Source of the DNA: Thermostichus sp047461615
Lineage (GTDB): Bacteria > Cyanobacteriota > Cyanobacteriia > Thermostichales > Thermostichaceae
NCBI RefSeq assembly: GCF_047461615.1
Contig: NZ_JANSHI010000013.1
Coordinates: 1-64,000 of the forward strand
Reading direction: 5' to 3'
DNA: 64,000 nucleotides
Shown: one piece after another, positions 26,779 to 38,188 of the stretch
Position numbering within the stretch: the stretch's first letter is position 1
How the letters are laid out: each line of letters starts with the position of its first letter
Translations under genes and position numbers: made by a program
Notes under the pieces: generated by a model
Told to the model about the DNA's origin: nothing
Databases searched by the model: none
Seen by the model: only the letters and a program-made list of their open reading frames with translations

Positions 26779-28158
26779 GTGACCTCAACAACAATTGGTT
26801 CTGTAGTGGTGCAAGATCGCACCCAGGGCGGGTTTGCCTGGTGGGCTGGAAATGCCCGCTTGATCAATCTCTCCGGTCGGCTTTTGGGTGCCCACGTAGC
26901 CCATGCTGGCCTGATGGTCTTCTGGGCGGGAGCGATGCTGCTCTTCGAGGTGGCTCACTTCACGCCCGATCGGCCCATGTACGAACAGGGCCTAATCCTG
27001 ATGCCCCATTTGGCTACCTTGGGCTGGGGAGTTGGCCCCGGCGGCGAGGTGGTGGACACCTACCCCTACTTTGTGATTGGTGTGCTGCACCTCATTTCCA
27101 GTGCCGTGCTGGGGTTTGGGGGTGTTTATCACGCCATTCGCGGCCCGGAAACCCTGGAGCAGTCTTTCCCCTTCTTTGGCTACGACTGGAAAGACAAGAA
27201 CAAGATGACCACCATCCTGGGAATTCACCTCATCCTCCTGGGGCTGGGGGCTTTCCTGTTGGTGGCCAAGGCTATGTGGTTTGGCGGTGTCTATGACACC
27301 TGGGCTCCCGGCGGTGGAGATGTGCGGGTCATTACCAACCCCACCCTCAACCCGGCAGTAATCTTCGGCTATCTGTTTAAGTCTCCTTTTGGAGGCGAGG
27401 GCTGGATTGTTAGCGTCGACAACATGGAGGATGTGATTGGAGGCCACATCTACATCGGCATCATTTGCATTGCTGGTGGGATCTGGCACATTCTCACCAA
27501 GCCCTTTGGCTGGGCTCGCCGCGCCTTTATCTGGTCGGGAGAGGCCTATCTCTCCTACAGCTTGGCAGCGGTTTCGCTCATGAGCTTCATTGCCACCTGC
27601 TACATCTGGTTTAACAATACTGTCTACCCCAGTGAGTTCTACGGACCCACGGGACCGGAAGCCTCTCAGGCGCAAGCCCTCACCTTTATCGTGCGCGACC
27701 AGCGCTTGGGGGCAAACATCGGCCAAGCCCAAGGGCCCACAGGTCTGGGTAAATACCTGATGCGCTCTCCCACGGGCGAGATCATCTTTGGGGGCGAGAC
27801 AATGCGCTTCTGGGATGTGCGGGCGCCCTGGAAGGAGCCGCTGCTGGGGCCCAACGGCTTGGATCTGGACAAGCTGAAAAACGACATTCAGCCCTGGCAA
27901 GCTCGCCGGGCGGTGGAGTACATGACCCACGCCCCGTTGGGATCCCTGAACTCGGTGGGAGGTGTGGCTACTGAGATCAACACCGTGAACTTCACCAGCC
28001 CACGCACTTGGCTGGCGGCCCACAACTTCATCCTGGGCTTCCTGTTCTTTGTTGGCCACCTGTGGCACGCCGGTCGCGCCCGTGCTGCTGCTGCCGGCTT
28101 TGAGAAAGGAATTAGCCGCGAGGACGAGCCTGTCTATCGGATGAAGCCAATCCGATAG
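26779..28158 (+). CDS. psbC: Photosystem II CP43 chlorophyll-binding protein
   Basis: A 459-residue core antenna protein with six transmembrane helices and a large lumenal loop. GGETMRFWD, carrying the Glu and Arg near the manganese cluster, is near residue 350. The start is GTG at 26779, preceded at 8 bases by a perfect GGAGGT. Cyanobacterial psbC commonly starts at GTG. The open frame extends to an ATG or TTG at 26725, but those residues are unlike CP43. In most cyanobacteria this GTG lies inside psbD. Here a 135-base spacer intervenes. A strong terminator follows at 28187. Confidence 0.97.
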   Translation: MTSTTIGSVVVQDRTQGGFAWWAGNARLINLSGRLLGAHVAHAGLMVFWAGAMLLFEVAHFTPDRPMYEQGLILMPHLATLGWGVGPGGEVVDTYPYFVIGVLHLISSAVLGFGGVYHAIRGPETLEQSFPFFGYDWKDKNKMTTILGIHLILLGLGAFLLVAKAMWFGGVYDTWAPGGGDVRVITNPTLNPAVIFGYLFKSPFGGEGWIVSVDNMEDVIGGHIYIGIICIAGGIWHILTKPFGWARRAFIWSGEAYLSYSLAAVSLMSFIATCYIWFNNTVYPSEFYGPTGPEASQAQALTFIVRDQRLGANIGQAQGPTGLGKYLMRSPTGEIIFGGETMRFWDVRAPWKEPLLGPNGLDLDKLKNDIQPWQARRAVEYMTHAPLGSLNSVGGVATEINTVNFTSPRTWLAAHNFILGFLFFVGHLWHAGRARAAAAGFEKGISREDEPVYRMKPIR

Positions 28159-28186
28159 AAAGTGCAGGTCTTTCCAACTAGCACCT

Positions 28187-28213
28187 TTGGCCCCCAGTGG
28201 GGGGCCTTTTTTT
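28187..28213 (+). terminator. Rho-independent terminator of the psbD-psbC unit
   Basis: A GC-rich stem GGCCCC(C) / (G)GGGGCC with a short loop is followed by seven T residues, 29 bases after the psbC stop. It separates the photosystem II genes from cobW. Confidence 0.85.
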
Positions 28214-28286
28214 GGGATCCCCCTGGTCGGGATTGGCGGGGAAGGCGGCGAGGGTAGAGACTGGGAGAGCTGAATCCTTGAAGAAG

Positions 28287-29321
28287 ATGCACAAAGTCCC
28301 AGTTACCGTCATCACGGGATTTTTGGGATCCGGCAAGACGACGCTGATCCGTCACCTCCTGCTCAACAGCCGGGGTCGCCGCATCGCTGTTGTGGTAAAC
28401 GAGTTTGGCGAAGTGGGCATCGATGGCGAGTTGCTGCGAGACTGCCAACTCTGCGAGGGAGAGGTCTCCATTCTGGAGCTGGTCAACGGCTGCCTCTGCT
28501 GCACAGTGCAGGAGGAGTTTTTGCCGACCCTGGAGGCGCTGCTGCAACGGCGGGCGGAGCTGGACAACATTGTTATTGAGACATCAGGGTTGGCTTTGCC
28601 CAAGCCGCTGGTGCAGGCTTTCCGCTGGCCAACGATTCGCACCGGTGCCACTGTGGAGGCAGTGATTGCAGTGGTAGACGGCCAGGCGCTGGCTGCGGGG
28701 CAGCTTGTGGGGGATCTGGCGGCCCTGGAGGCCCAGCGGCAGGCAGACGAGAGCCTAGATCACGAGACGCCCATTGAGGAGCTGTTCGAGGATCAGCTAA
28801 GCTGTGCCGATCTGGTGTTGCTCACCAAGGTGGATCAGATTACGCCAGCGGAGCGAGCGCAAGTGGAAAGCTGGCTGCGCCAAAAATTGCGCCCTGAGGT
28901 TCAAGTCCTCCCTTGCGAGCGGGGCCAGGTTGCCCCAGAAGTGCTCCTGGGCTTCAACGCAGCCGTGGAAGATCAACTCGAGCGCCGCCCCAGCCACCAC
29001 GACCACGGGGAGGAGCACGAGCACGAGGCCTTTGAGTCTTTCTGCCTAAGCCTGGAGGAAGGCTATGAGCCGGGATCCCTAGTTGCCCAGTTGCGTCAAC
29101 TGGCGCAAGAGGAGTGCCTCTACCGGGTGAAGGGCTTTGTAGCCGTGCCCCACAAGCCAATGCGCCTGGTGTTGCAGGGGGTGGGAGGGCGATTTGAAAC
29201 CTACTACGATCGCCCTTGGCGCCCCCAAGAGCCGCGTTTAACCCGCCTGGTGTTTATCGGTCAGCGGCTTAACCGGGCGCGCATTGCCGCAGAGCTCCAG
29301 GCCCTAGCTGCCACCCGCTGA
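28287..29321 (+). CDS. cobW: CobW-type metal-chaperone GTPase
   Basis: A G3E-family GTPase of 344 residues. Walker A GFLGSGKTT is at residues 10-18, Glu-rich NEFGEVGIDGELL near 38, the metal-binding NGCLCC near 70, LLTKVDQI near 180 and a His/Glu-rich loop HHDHGEEHEHE near 235, then the CobW C-terminal domain. The family delivers metal ions. CobW proper is linked to cobalt insertion into cobalamin, while relatives handle zinc. The CobW assignment rests on overall pattern, with no cobalamin genes or B12 riboswitch nearby. ATG at 28287 is the first start consistent with the GTPase domain. Confidence 0.85.
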   Translation: MHKVPVTVITGFLGSGKTTLIRHLLLNSRGRRIAVVVNEFGEVGIDGELLRDCQLCEGEVSILELVNGCLCCTVQEEFLPTLEALLQRRAELDNIVIETSGLALPKPLVQAFRWPTIRTGATVEAVIAVVDGQALAAGQLVGDLAALEAQRQADESLDHETPIEELFEDQLSCADLVLLTKVDQITPAERAQVESWLRQKLRPEVQVLPCERGQVAPEVLLGFNAAVEDQLERRPSHHDHGEEHEHEAFESFCLSLEEGYEPGSLVAQLRQLAQEECLYRVKGFVAVPHKPMRLVLQGVGGRFETYYDRPWRPQEPRLTRLVFIGQRLNRARIAAELQALAATR

Positions 29322-29345
29322 TCCCTGGGATCCCTCAAGAGCGGC

Positions 29346-30302
29346 CTAGAGGTAGGCCTCTAGGAGGGAGGCTACGGTGGGGAAGTGGCAGGGCAAACCC
29401 AGGGCTGCTGGCGAAAGGGCGGGATAGACAAAGTGGCGGTGGCGCAGACAATACTCATCCCACTCTGAAAGCCGCACCCCAAACAGAAAAGCCAGGCGGC
29501 GGAGGAAGCCGATGGGCAGAGGCAGGCGGAAGTAGATCCGCTTTTTGAGATAGGCGCACACCTGTTCCACGCACTCGTCTAGGGAGAGGGGAGGATTGCC
29601 CAACACCCAATCGCCGCCACCGGGCGGATGGGCCACCCAGTAAGCCACCATCTCGGCCACATCGGCAGCGTGGATGAAGTGGAAGCTGGCATCCACCCGC
29701 AAAAAGCGGATGAGATCCAGCCAGCGGAGCACATCCTTGAGGCCGGCAGTGATGTGGGAGTAGGGGTGGTAGGGGCTACCGCCAAACAGCAGGGTGGGAT
29801 AGAGCGTGAGCAGGCGATCCGGCCAGAAGCAGCTTTCCTGCCGCCGCAGTAGCATCTCGTACTTGCTGCGGATGTAGTCGGTTCCGGCCTGGCCAGCAAT
29901 GGCCAAGGGCTCGAGAGCCTGGTTCAAAAGGCTGGCTGTGGAAAAGTAGATCACCTGCTGACAGCGCTGGGGATCCAGCAGCTGAAAGAGCTCCAAGGTG
30001 TGGGTAACATTCACCGCCCAAGCCAGCGAGGGATCCCCCCAAGCCGCTGCCATGTGGATTAACCCATGCATCTGCTGCAGCAAAGCGGCGTGTTCTCTAA
30101 TGTGCAGGAGATCGCCATGCACCAAGGTAATGGGAGCAGGCAGCCGCTCCAGGGGCAGCCGCAGGCGGCTGGGATTGCGGACAAGGACGTACAGGTGGTA
30201 AGCGGGCCGCTCCGGAAACTCGGGATCTCTTTGCTGGGCTAGGCGCTCCAACACATAGTGCCCTAAGCAGCCGCTAGCGCCAGTAAGAAACAGGTTTCGC
30301 AA
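29346..30302 (-). CDS. NAD-dependent epimerase/dehydratase family protein
   Basis: An extended SDR of 318 residues. The N-terminal Rossmann motif TGASGCLGHYV is at residues 7-17, YFSTAS near 123 and the catalytic DYIRSKYE (Tyr-x3-Lys) near 143. The C-terminal lobe (WVLGNPPLSLDECVEQV) is for substrate binding. The substrate is unknown. Possible ones are nucleotide sugars or steroid-like compounds. The start codon is TTG directly before the Rossmann strand, since no ATG occurs in the right place. Confidence 0.8.
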   Translation of the reverse strand: MRNLFLTGASGCLGHYVLERLAQQRDPEFPERPAYHLYVLVRNPSRLRLPLERLPAPITLVHGDLLHIREHAALLQQMHGLIHMAAAWGDPSLAWAVNVTHTLELFQLLDPQRCQQVIYFSTASLLNQALEPLAIAGQAGTDYIRSKYEMLLRRQESCFWPDRLLTLYPTLLFGGSPYHPYSHITAGLKDVLRWLDLIRFLRVDASFHFIHAADVAEMVAYWVAHPPGGGDWVLGNPPLSLDECVEQVCAYLKKRIYFRLPLPIGFLRRLAFLFGVRLSEWDEYCLRHRHFVYPALSPAALGLPCHFPTVASLLEAYL

Positions 30303-30466
30303 GAGCTCTTCCCAACCAGACTCGGTGAAAAAAAGCTTCTGACTAGTGTACCGCTTTAGAGCCTGCCGGCTGAAGGCAAGCCGCCTGGCTTGGAAAACCC
30401 CAGCATTGATCTGGCTGCAAGGAGGTCAGCCAGCTTCCTAAACTCCGGCATGGCAATGGGAGAACT

Positions 30467-31828
30467 TTAGTCATTCATAGCATGATAGGTAGCTACTGCA
30501 GACGGCGATACACGGTTTAAGTAGCGGAAGATCCAGTACTTAAAGAGCGTATCTAGAAAAACTGGAAAAGTGGCAATAAAGCCGTAGATGAAATTGCGGT
30601 TTTCGGGCAAACCCAGGTGCTCAGCTAGACTACTTAGCAAGACTTCCCAGCCATGGGGAGAGTGATAGCCAACAAACACATCGGTGAAGAGAATGATGAT
30701 GAAAGCCTTGGCGCTATCGCTCAGGCCATAGATTAGGCGATCTAGAAAGGACTTAAGAACTTCAATTTCTTCACGACCGACAAAGACTAGCCAGCCAAAT
30801 ACCGCCAGGGATAGCAAGTCGGCAAGGATGTTTTTTGGGCCTTCCAAGTTCTTACGGCTGTATTTTTGCAGCAGCTCCTCTGCTTTCAGGGAAAGTTGAT
30901 CCTCCAACTCTGAGTCCAGCTCTTCTCGAGGTTGGTGACGTAAAGCCCGCTCAAACTCTATTTTTTCCTTGAAAAGCTCAAATTCCGCAACAGCTCTTTC
31001 TTGAAGTTCGTGGCTCAAGGCCACAAGGGTAGGCTCCTGAGGCTGCAGCCGATCCACCAACGGCCCAAACAGAAAGTGCTTCGAGAAAATCTGGACAAGT
31101 AGCGGCAAAATGGCCAGCAGCAACAAAAACCGAACTGCCACCAGTGTGCGCGTGCGTTGGCTGCGGTACTCCTGGAGCAACTCTTCTTCTGCCTGTGAAC
31201 TTAACTCTCGGCGAATCTGCCTAGCTGTGCGCAAAAGGGAGCGAGGCAGGACGGCTGTTTTAGAAGCAACGGGGGCACTGCCATCCTCAAGAGTGGTCTT
31301 CTCAGCCTTGATGGGTTGAGCAGCAGGCTCTGCCTGAGTTGACTCGTCTTGCTCTTGGGGCTGGGGCCGCGTGGCGCTGACCTTGAGTGGAGGGGCAGGG
31401 CGCTTGTAGCGGGAGATAACCTGATCGATAAACTCTAGCTTCTCGAAAATGGAGGGATCCCTCTCAGCCCCCTTGCCCTTGGTTGTGGAGGGGCTGCTCT
31501 TGGCACTGAGATCCTCGGCGTCGTTGACTTCTGCAGCAACGCGAGGGCCACTGCCATCTAGCTCGGGATCGGGCAGGCGGGAAAAGAGACTGCTGGCTCT
31601 AAATTCTGCTAGACTAAGGCTAATCTGCCGCAGGTGCTGGCGCAGTTGGATCTGAAAGTAGTGGCTGGTGTTTTGGCCGTGGCTTCCGTTGCTGCCGATG
31701 ACTCCTCCCTGGAAGTAGCGGTTTTCAATGGCTTTGATGCGAAGGGCAGCTTGATAGGCCCGATCAAGGGAGCGGAGGGGAGTACTTGAGATCCACTGGC
31801 CGAGCCTGCTCAGTACGGATTTCCCCAT
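30467..31828 (-). CDS. pcxA: Proton extrusion protein PcxA (CotA/CemA family)
   Basis: A 453-residue membrane protein. The N-terminal cytoplasmic region (about 1-215) has SLDRAYQAALRIKAIENRYFQGG and FQIQLRQHLRQISLSLAEFR, hallmarks of PcxA. Four or so hydrophobic segments lie between about 220 and 440, ending in a conserved FKYWIFRYLNRVSPSAVATYHAMN. In Synechocystis the protein mediates light-dependent proton release and affects CO2 and nitrate uptake. Base composition is somewhat more A+T-rich than the flanking genes. No operon partners are evident. Confidence 0.9.
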   Translation of the reverse strand: MGKSVLSRLGQWISSTPLRSLDRAYQAALRIKAIENRYFQGGVIGSNGSHGQNTSHYFQIQLRQHLRQISLSLAEFRASSLFSRLPDPELDGSGPRVAAEVNDAEDLSAKSSPSTTKGKGAERDPSIFEKLEFIDQVISRYKRPAPPLKVSATRPQPQEQDESTQAEPAAQPIKAEKTTLEDGSAPVASKTAVLPRSLLRTARQIRRELSSQAEEELLQEYRSQRTRTLVAVRFLLLLAILPLLVQIFSKHFLFGPLVDRLQPQEPTLVALSHELQERAVAEFELFKEKIEFERALRHQPREELDSELEDQLSLKAEELLQKYSRKNLEGPKNILADLLSLAVFGWLVFVGREEIEVLKSFLDRLIYGLSDSAKAFIIILFTDVFVGYHSPHGWEVLLSSLAEHLGLPENRNFIYGFIATFPVFLDTLFKYWIFRYLNRVSPSAVATYHAMND

Positions 31829-31922
31829 AGGGCGGTTTTTCTCAGGCCTGATTTTTCAATGGCTAGCTATTGTAACAACTCCCAAGAGGCCAGGCAGGGA
31901 ACTGCCCTGCAGGAGTTAGGGT

Positions 31923-33371
31923 TTAGGATCCCTTGAAGTGCTTGAGGGCAAAGCCACAGATCTGCAGCAGCCGCAAGCCGTCGCGCAGATGGTGGATATT
32001 GGAGCGGCCATAGGTTCTGGGGAAATAGCGCACTGGAATGTCGAGGATCTTGAGGGTGCGCTTGGCCGCCCCTAGCAACAGGTCGAAATCGCCAAAGGGA
32101 TCAAAATTCCCCCATTCTTGCCGCAGCTTGGCAATTTGCCAGTAGTCCTCCCGCCAGAGGGCCTTGGTGCCGCAGAGGGTATCTTTGACGCGAATGCCAA
32201 GGATGTAGGAAAGAAGAGCAGCAAAAAAGCGGTTGGCCCACTGGTTCAGGCGCGGCATCGCCTCCGGTTTCAGCGGATAAATGAGTCGGCAACCGTTGGC
32301 AAAATCACAGCGCCCGGAAGCCACCGCCCGGAAGAACTTGGGGAGGTCTTCCGCCTGGACAGTTAGGTCGGCGTCGAGAATGATCACCACGTCGCCCCTG
32401 GCTGCGGCAAACCCCTGGCGCACCGCATCCCCTTTGCCCTTGCCCTCTTGCCGGAGAGCCTGGATAGGACGGATCCCTTGGTATTCGGCCTGAACCCGCT
32501 GAATCTCGGCCCAAGTGTCGTCGCTGGAATGCCCCTCTACGAAAAGGATCTCGGTGCGGGATCCCATCTCGGGCAGCTGCTCCACGCAGCGGCGAATGTT
32601 GCCAGCTTCGTTGCGAGCTGGAATGATCACGGTGCAAGAGGGCTGTTTCTCAGGGGGGGGATCCCAGTTGGGATCCGGTTGGAGGCGGGCAATCGTGTAT
32701 TCCGTCAGGCAGAGGGCGTTGATCCCTGGCAAGGGAGCAATCACGCGGTTCACCAGAGTTGAAAGCAGGGGAATTCGCCGCGGCAACAACAACCGCTTGC
32801 CCTGCTGGATAACCTCATACCCCGCCAGATGGAGCAAATTGGCCACATCGGCTGCCGAGAGCCAGTTGGCTGCTGGCAGGGGCCTGCGCTGCTTCAGAAG
32901 GGTTGCCAAGTTCAAAAGCGGCTCCCAAAGGGGGTTGTGATGGGAAAGAATAAGGCGAGTGCGCGGGGTGCAGAAACAGCGCAACTGCTCAAGAACCTGC
33001 TGAATATCCCTCAGGTAGCTGAGAGTATTGACGAGCAAAATGGCGTCAAAAGGCTGGGCCAAGATCGGATCCCGCTTGTCCAACCTATGGAGATCTTGCA
33101 GGCGAAAGTGGAGGTGGGGAAATTGCTGCTGGGCCTGGTCAATGACCTCGGCATCTTGGTCGATCCCCACTCCAAAACTGGGCCGCAAAGCGTTGAGCAG
33201 AGCCCCTGTACCGCAGCCAATCTCCAGAATGCGCAGACCTGGAGGCAGAAAGAAGCGGAGCAGCCGCTCCAGATCCTCGTAGTAGTAGCGGTTCTTCTGC
33301 TGCCAGTAGTGAAGAGGGCATCCAGAGGCTGGCAATAGACTTTGGGAAAGCTGATTTTTTGCGAAGTTCAA
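31923..33371 (-). CDS. Methyltransferase-glycosyltransferase family 2 fusion protein
   Basis: A 482-residue two-domain protein. Residues 45-200 form a class I SAM methyltransferase (LRILEIGCGTGALLNAL as the SAM motif, ILLVNTLSYLRD, TRLILSHHNPLWEPLL). Residues 248-470 form a GT2 glycosyltransferase (CTVIIPARNEAGNIRRCV, GKGDAVRQGF, the metal-binding ILDADLT and DTLCGTKALWRED). The GT part resembles dolichyl-phosphate-mannose-synthase-like polyprenol glycosyltransferases. The start is TTG, with a weak upstream site. A role in cell-surface glycan synthesis is inferred. Substrates are unknown. Confidence 0.85.
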   Translation of the reverse strand: MNFAKNQLSQSLLPASGCPLHYWQQKNRYYYEDLERLLRFFLPPGLRILEIGCGTGALLNALRPSFGVGIDQDAEVIDQAQQQFPHLHFRLQDLHRLDKRDPILAQPFDAILLVNTLSYLRDIQQVLEQLRCFCTPRTRLILSHHNPLWEPLLNLATLLKQRRPLPAANWLSAADVANLLHLAGYEVIQQGKRLLLPRRIPLLSTLVNRVIAPLPGINALCLTEYTIARLQPDPNWDPPPEKQPSCTVIIPARNEAGNIRRCVEQLPEMGSRTEILFVEGHSSDDTWAEIQRVQAEYQGIRPIQALRQEGKGKGDAVRQGFAAARGDVVIILDADLTVQAEDLPKFFRAVASGRCDFANGCRLIYPLKPEAMPRLNQWANRFFAALLSYILGIRVKDTLCGTKALWREDYWQIAKLRQEWGNFDPFGDFDLLLGAAKRTLKILDIPVRYFPRTYGRSNIHHLRDGLRLLQICGFALKHFKGS

Positions 33372-33432
33372 GGCCTAACCTTTGCCGCCGCTGCTCAAAG
33401 GTTTGCCCGCGGTCAAGCCCTTTGCCAAGGCT

Positions 33433-33549
33433 TTAGCGGCGACGCACCCTGTCTCTATAGCTAACAATCACGATGGCGCCAAAGAGGAGACCCAGCACTA
33501 CAGCGCCGTACACCAGGCTCCAGAGGAAGCTAGCCAATGAGGGAGTCAT
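33433..33549 (-). CDS. psbX: Photosystem II reaction-centre protein X
   Basis: A 38-residue single-helix thylakoid protein. MTPSLASFLWSLVYGAVV, a hydrophobic helix and the basic tail YRDRVRRR match PsbX, a peripheral photosystem II subunit near cytochrome b559 that affects QA/QB function. GAGGAGG lies about 10 bases upstream of the ATG. Found by reading the intergenic region. It lies 61 bases downstream of the methyltransferase-glycosyltransferase start region and 100 bases after ftrC in transcription order. Confidence 0.88.
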   Translation of the reverse strand: MTPSLASFLWSLVYGAVVLGLLFGAIVIVSYRDRVRRR

Positions 33550-33649
33550 AGAAAGGTTTCCTCCTCGGGCAAATAGCCGTTTCCAACTGCCTCTCAATTA
33601 TACCCAGCCTCGTGACCTTGGTTTGCCTCCGTCTCCTAGCGGGGAGACC

Positions 33650-34012
33650 CTAGGGGCTAGCTTGGTATTCCAGGTGTACCTCCTCTAGCGTTTGGCTGGT
33701 GCCGGCAAGGGGGTTGTCCGGAGTTAAGAAAAGCAGACAGTGGCATTCTTTTCGCTCCCGCATGGGTACGCAGGGACAGTTCCAATAGCCAGCTTTCACC
33801 TCCGCCTCTTTGTCTTCGTAGAAGCGGCAAGGACAGAGCGGGGCGCCCAGTTGCTCTTTGTGCAGAGCTAGGCCCTCAATCACCGCTGTCGTAATTGTGG
33901 GGTCGGAGCAGAAAAAAGTGCCGGTACGTTTGGCGTAGGTTTCTGCAAAATGGCGCATCACCTCGAAGGTTTTCTGCGAGGCCTTGTTGTAACCACGACT
34001 TTGATTTTCCAT
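33650..34012 (-). CDS. ftrC: Ferredoxin-thioredoxin reductase catalytic subunit
   Basis: A 120-residue [4Fe-4S] disulfide reductase that passes electrons from photosystem I-reduced ferredoxin to thioredoxins. All diagnostic Cys motifs are present: FFCSDP (near 34), CPCRFYEDK (near 60), WNCPCVPM (near 78) and ECHC (near 88). It sits upstream of psbX on the same strand, both serving photosynthetic electron flow. The variable subunit ftrV is not in the window. Confidence 0.95.
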   Translation of the reverse strand: MENQSRGYNKASQKTFEVMRHFAETYAKRTGTFFCSDPTITTAVIEGLALHKEQLGAPLCPCRFYEDKEAEVKAGYWNCPCVPMRERKECHCLLFLTPDNPLAGTSQTLEEVHLEYQASP

Positions 34013-34168
34013 ACCGATTCCCAGGGGTGTAACCAGTAATCCGGGCTACCTCGCTCTTCGTTGTACAGCAGACTCCTGTTCAACACGAACAAAAACGGCC
34101 TTGCTGTTACACAAGGCAACATTTTGAGACAACTTCAACACACTCCCCGGAAAGAGAAGGCCTGCTCT

Positions 34169-34573
34169 TCAGGGTACTACCAGCACTGGGCAAGGGGAGA
34201 GGTCGATAACCCGGTGGCTGACGGATTCGTTTTTCCGGCCTTCGGCTAGGCTGATGCCGCGGGATCCCATCACAATTAGGCTAATCTCTAGCTCGTCGGC
34301 CACGTCGCAGATGACGAAGGGAACTTTTCCCTCGCGATACTCGCTCTTGACGTTTTGGATCCCAATCTGCTGCAGGCCAGCCTCAGCGTGTTTGAGCAGG
34401 TTGTGGATAGTTTGGCGGGCTTGCTCCACCTGCTCTGGGTCTAGCTCTGTACTGTCTAGGACGGAGAGCAGATATACCTGACTCTTGTAACGCTGCGCTA
34501 TGTCCGCCACCAGCGGCAGGGCATGGCTGGTTTCCCGCGAGTTGTCGATGGGAAAGAGCAGTCTTTCGAACAT
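34169..34573 (-). CDS. Universal stress protein (UspA fold)
   Basis: A single-domain UspA-like protein of 134 residues: MFERLLFPIDNSRETSHAL at the start and EISLIVMGSRGISLAEGRKNESVSHRVI near the end. The nucleotide-binding signature G-x2-G-x9-G(S/T) is altered, with Glu where the last Gly is expected, so ATP binding may be lost. ATG at 34573 precedes the conserved first strand. The ORF extends a few codons further, but without family support. Confidence 0.85.
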   Translation of the reverse strand: MFERLLFPIDNSRETSHALPLVADIAQRYKSQVYLLSVLDSTELDPEQVEQARQTIHNLLKHAEAGLQQIGIQNVKSEYREGKVPFVICDVADELEISLIVMGSRGISLAEGRKNESVSHRVIDLSPCPVLVVP

Positions 34574-34706
34574 AGTCGCAGATTCCCCCTCCACCCCACC
34601 CGGACTACTCTGCCTATTCTACTTCCGCTTCTCTTGAAACAGGGGCAAGCCGTTAAAGTTTTCCGGAAGCAAAGGGATCTAGGGGCGAAAATCCACTAGT
34701 CTATTG

Positions 34707-34743
34707 GCAATTGGGCTTTGGCCAGAACTGTCTAGCCAATTGC
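34707..34743 (+). promoter_or_regulatory. Inverted repeat in the enolase leader
   Basis: A perfect 8-base inverted repeat, GCAATTGG (34707-34714) and CCAATTGC (34736-34743), with a 21-base loop. It ends 12 bases before the eno start codon. It could be an operator or an mRNA hairpin near the ribosome-binding site. No regulator is known. Confidence 0.4.
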
Positions 34744-34755
34744 TGAGGTGCAACT

Positions 34756-36050
34756 GTGGAAACGGCCATCGAGTGGATTACCGCCCATGAGATCCTCGAC
34801 TCGCGGGGACAACCGACCTTAGAAGCTCTGGTGGGCCTGGCCAATGGAGCAACCGGCTTGGCCCAGGTGCCCAGTGGCGCTTCGACTGGCACTTTTGAGG
34901 CTCACGAGCTGCGGGATGGGGATCCCAGGCGCTACAGCGGCAAGGGCGTGTTGAGGGCGGTGGAAAACATTCTTGGCCCCATCCAGTCGGAGCTGCGGGG
35001 AGAAGATGCCCTCAACCAGGCCCGCATCGACCAGTTGATGATCGATCTGGATGGCACCCCCAACAAGTCGCAACTGGGAGCCAATGCCATCTTGGCGGTC
35101 TCTTTGGCCACGGCTAAGGCGGCTGCCAATGCGGTGGGCCTGCCTTTGTACAGGTACCTGGGCGGACCCTTTGCCAACCTGCTGCCAGTGCCGCTCATGA
35201 ATGTGCTCAACGGCGGCGCCCACGCCGACAACAACCTCGATATTCAAGAGTTCATGCTCGTGCCCATTGGGGCACCCAGCTTTCGCGAGGCGCTGCGCTA
35301 TGGGGCGGAGGTGTTTGCGGCGCTAAAGCAAGTGCTGCAACAGAAGGGGCTGTCCACGGGGGTAGGAGATGAGGGGGGATTTGCCCCCAACCTCGACTCC
35401 AACGCTGCCGCTTTGGATCTGTTGATAACCGCTATTGAACGAGCGGGCTACAAGCCAGGGGAAGAGGTCGCCTTGGCCCTGGATGTAGCGGCCAATGAAC
35501 TGCTGGAGGATGGGCAGTACCACTTTGAGGGCAAAGCCCGCAGCGCCGAGCAGATGGTCAATTACTACGAGCAACTGCTAGCCAACTATCCCATCCTTTC
35601 CATTGAAGATGGTCTGGCCGAAGAAGATTGGGCTGGCTGGCAGGCCATGACTGCTCAACTGGGATCTCGCGTGCAACTGGTAGGGGACGACCTGTTTGTT
35701 ACCAACCCAGCTCGGCTGCAGAAAGGCATCGACAGCGGTGTGGCCAACGCCATTTTGATCAAGCTCAACCAGATTGGCACGCTGACAGAAACGGTCTCGA
35801 CCCTTCAACTGGCCGCTCAGGCGGGCTTTCGCACCATCATCAGCCACCGCTCCGGCGAGACGGAAGACACCACCATTGCCGACCTGGCGGTGGCCACCCG
35901 CGCCGGCCAGATCAAAACAGGATCCCTTTGTCGCAGCGAGCGCATTGCCAAGTACAACCAACTGCTGCGCATCGAAGACGAGCTGGGGGAAGTAGCAGTT
36001 TATGCCGGTCGGGTGGGCCTGGGCCCTCGGGCCCTGCCGGCGCGAAGTCG

Positions 36051-36054
<4 letters not shown>
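34756..36054 (+). CDS. eno: Enolase
   Basis: Glycolytic enzyme converting 2-phosphoglycerate to phosphoenolpyruvate with magnesium. The 432 residues contain EILDSRGQPTLE at the N-terminus, GVGDEGGFAPNL near 205, SIEDGLAEEDW near 283, LVGDDLFVTN near 310, the catalytic Lys region ILIKLNQIGTLTE near 337 and ISHRSGETEDTTIADL near 365, all intact. The start is GTG. The stop codon shares the tetranucleotide CTAG with the stop of the convergent prolyl oligopeptidase gene. Confidence 0.98.
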
Positions 36055-38102
<2,048 letters not shown>

Positions 38103-38188
38103 AGAGACGGAGAGCAAGAGGCCAATTCCACTATGGCAGAAGCCTAAAACCGCCGGGGGGCAAGCCTCGCTATAGTAGAAGCCGAGTT

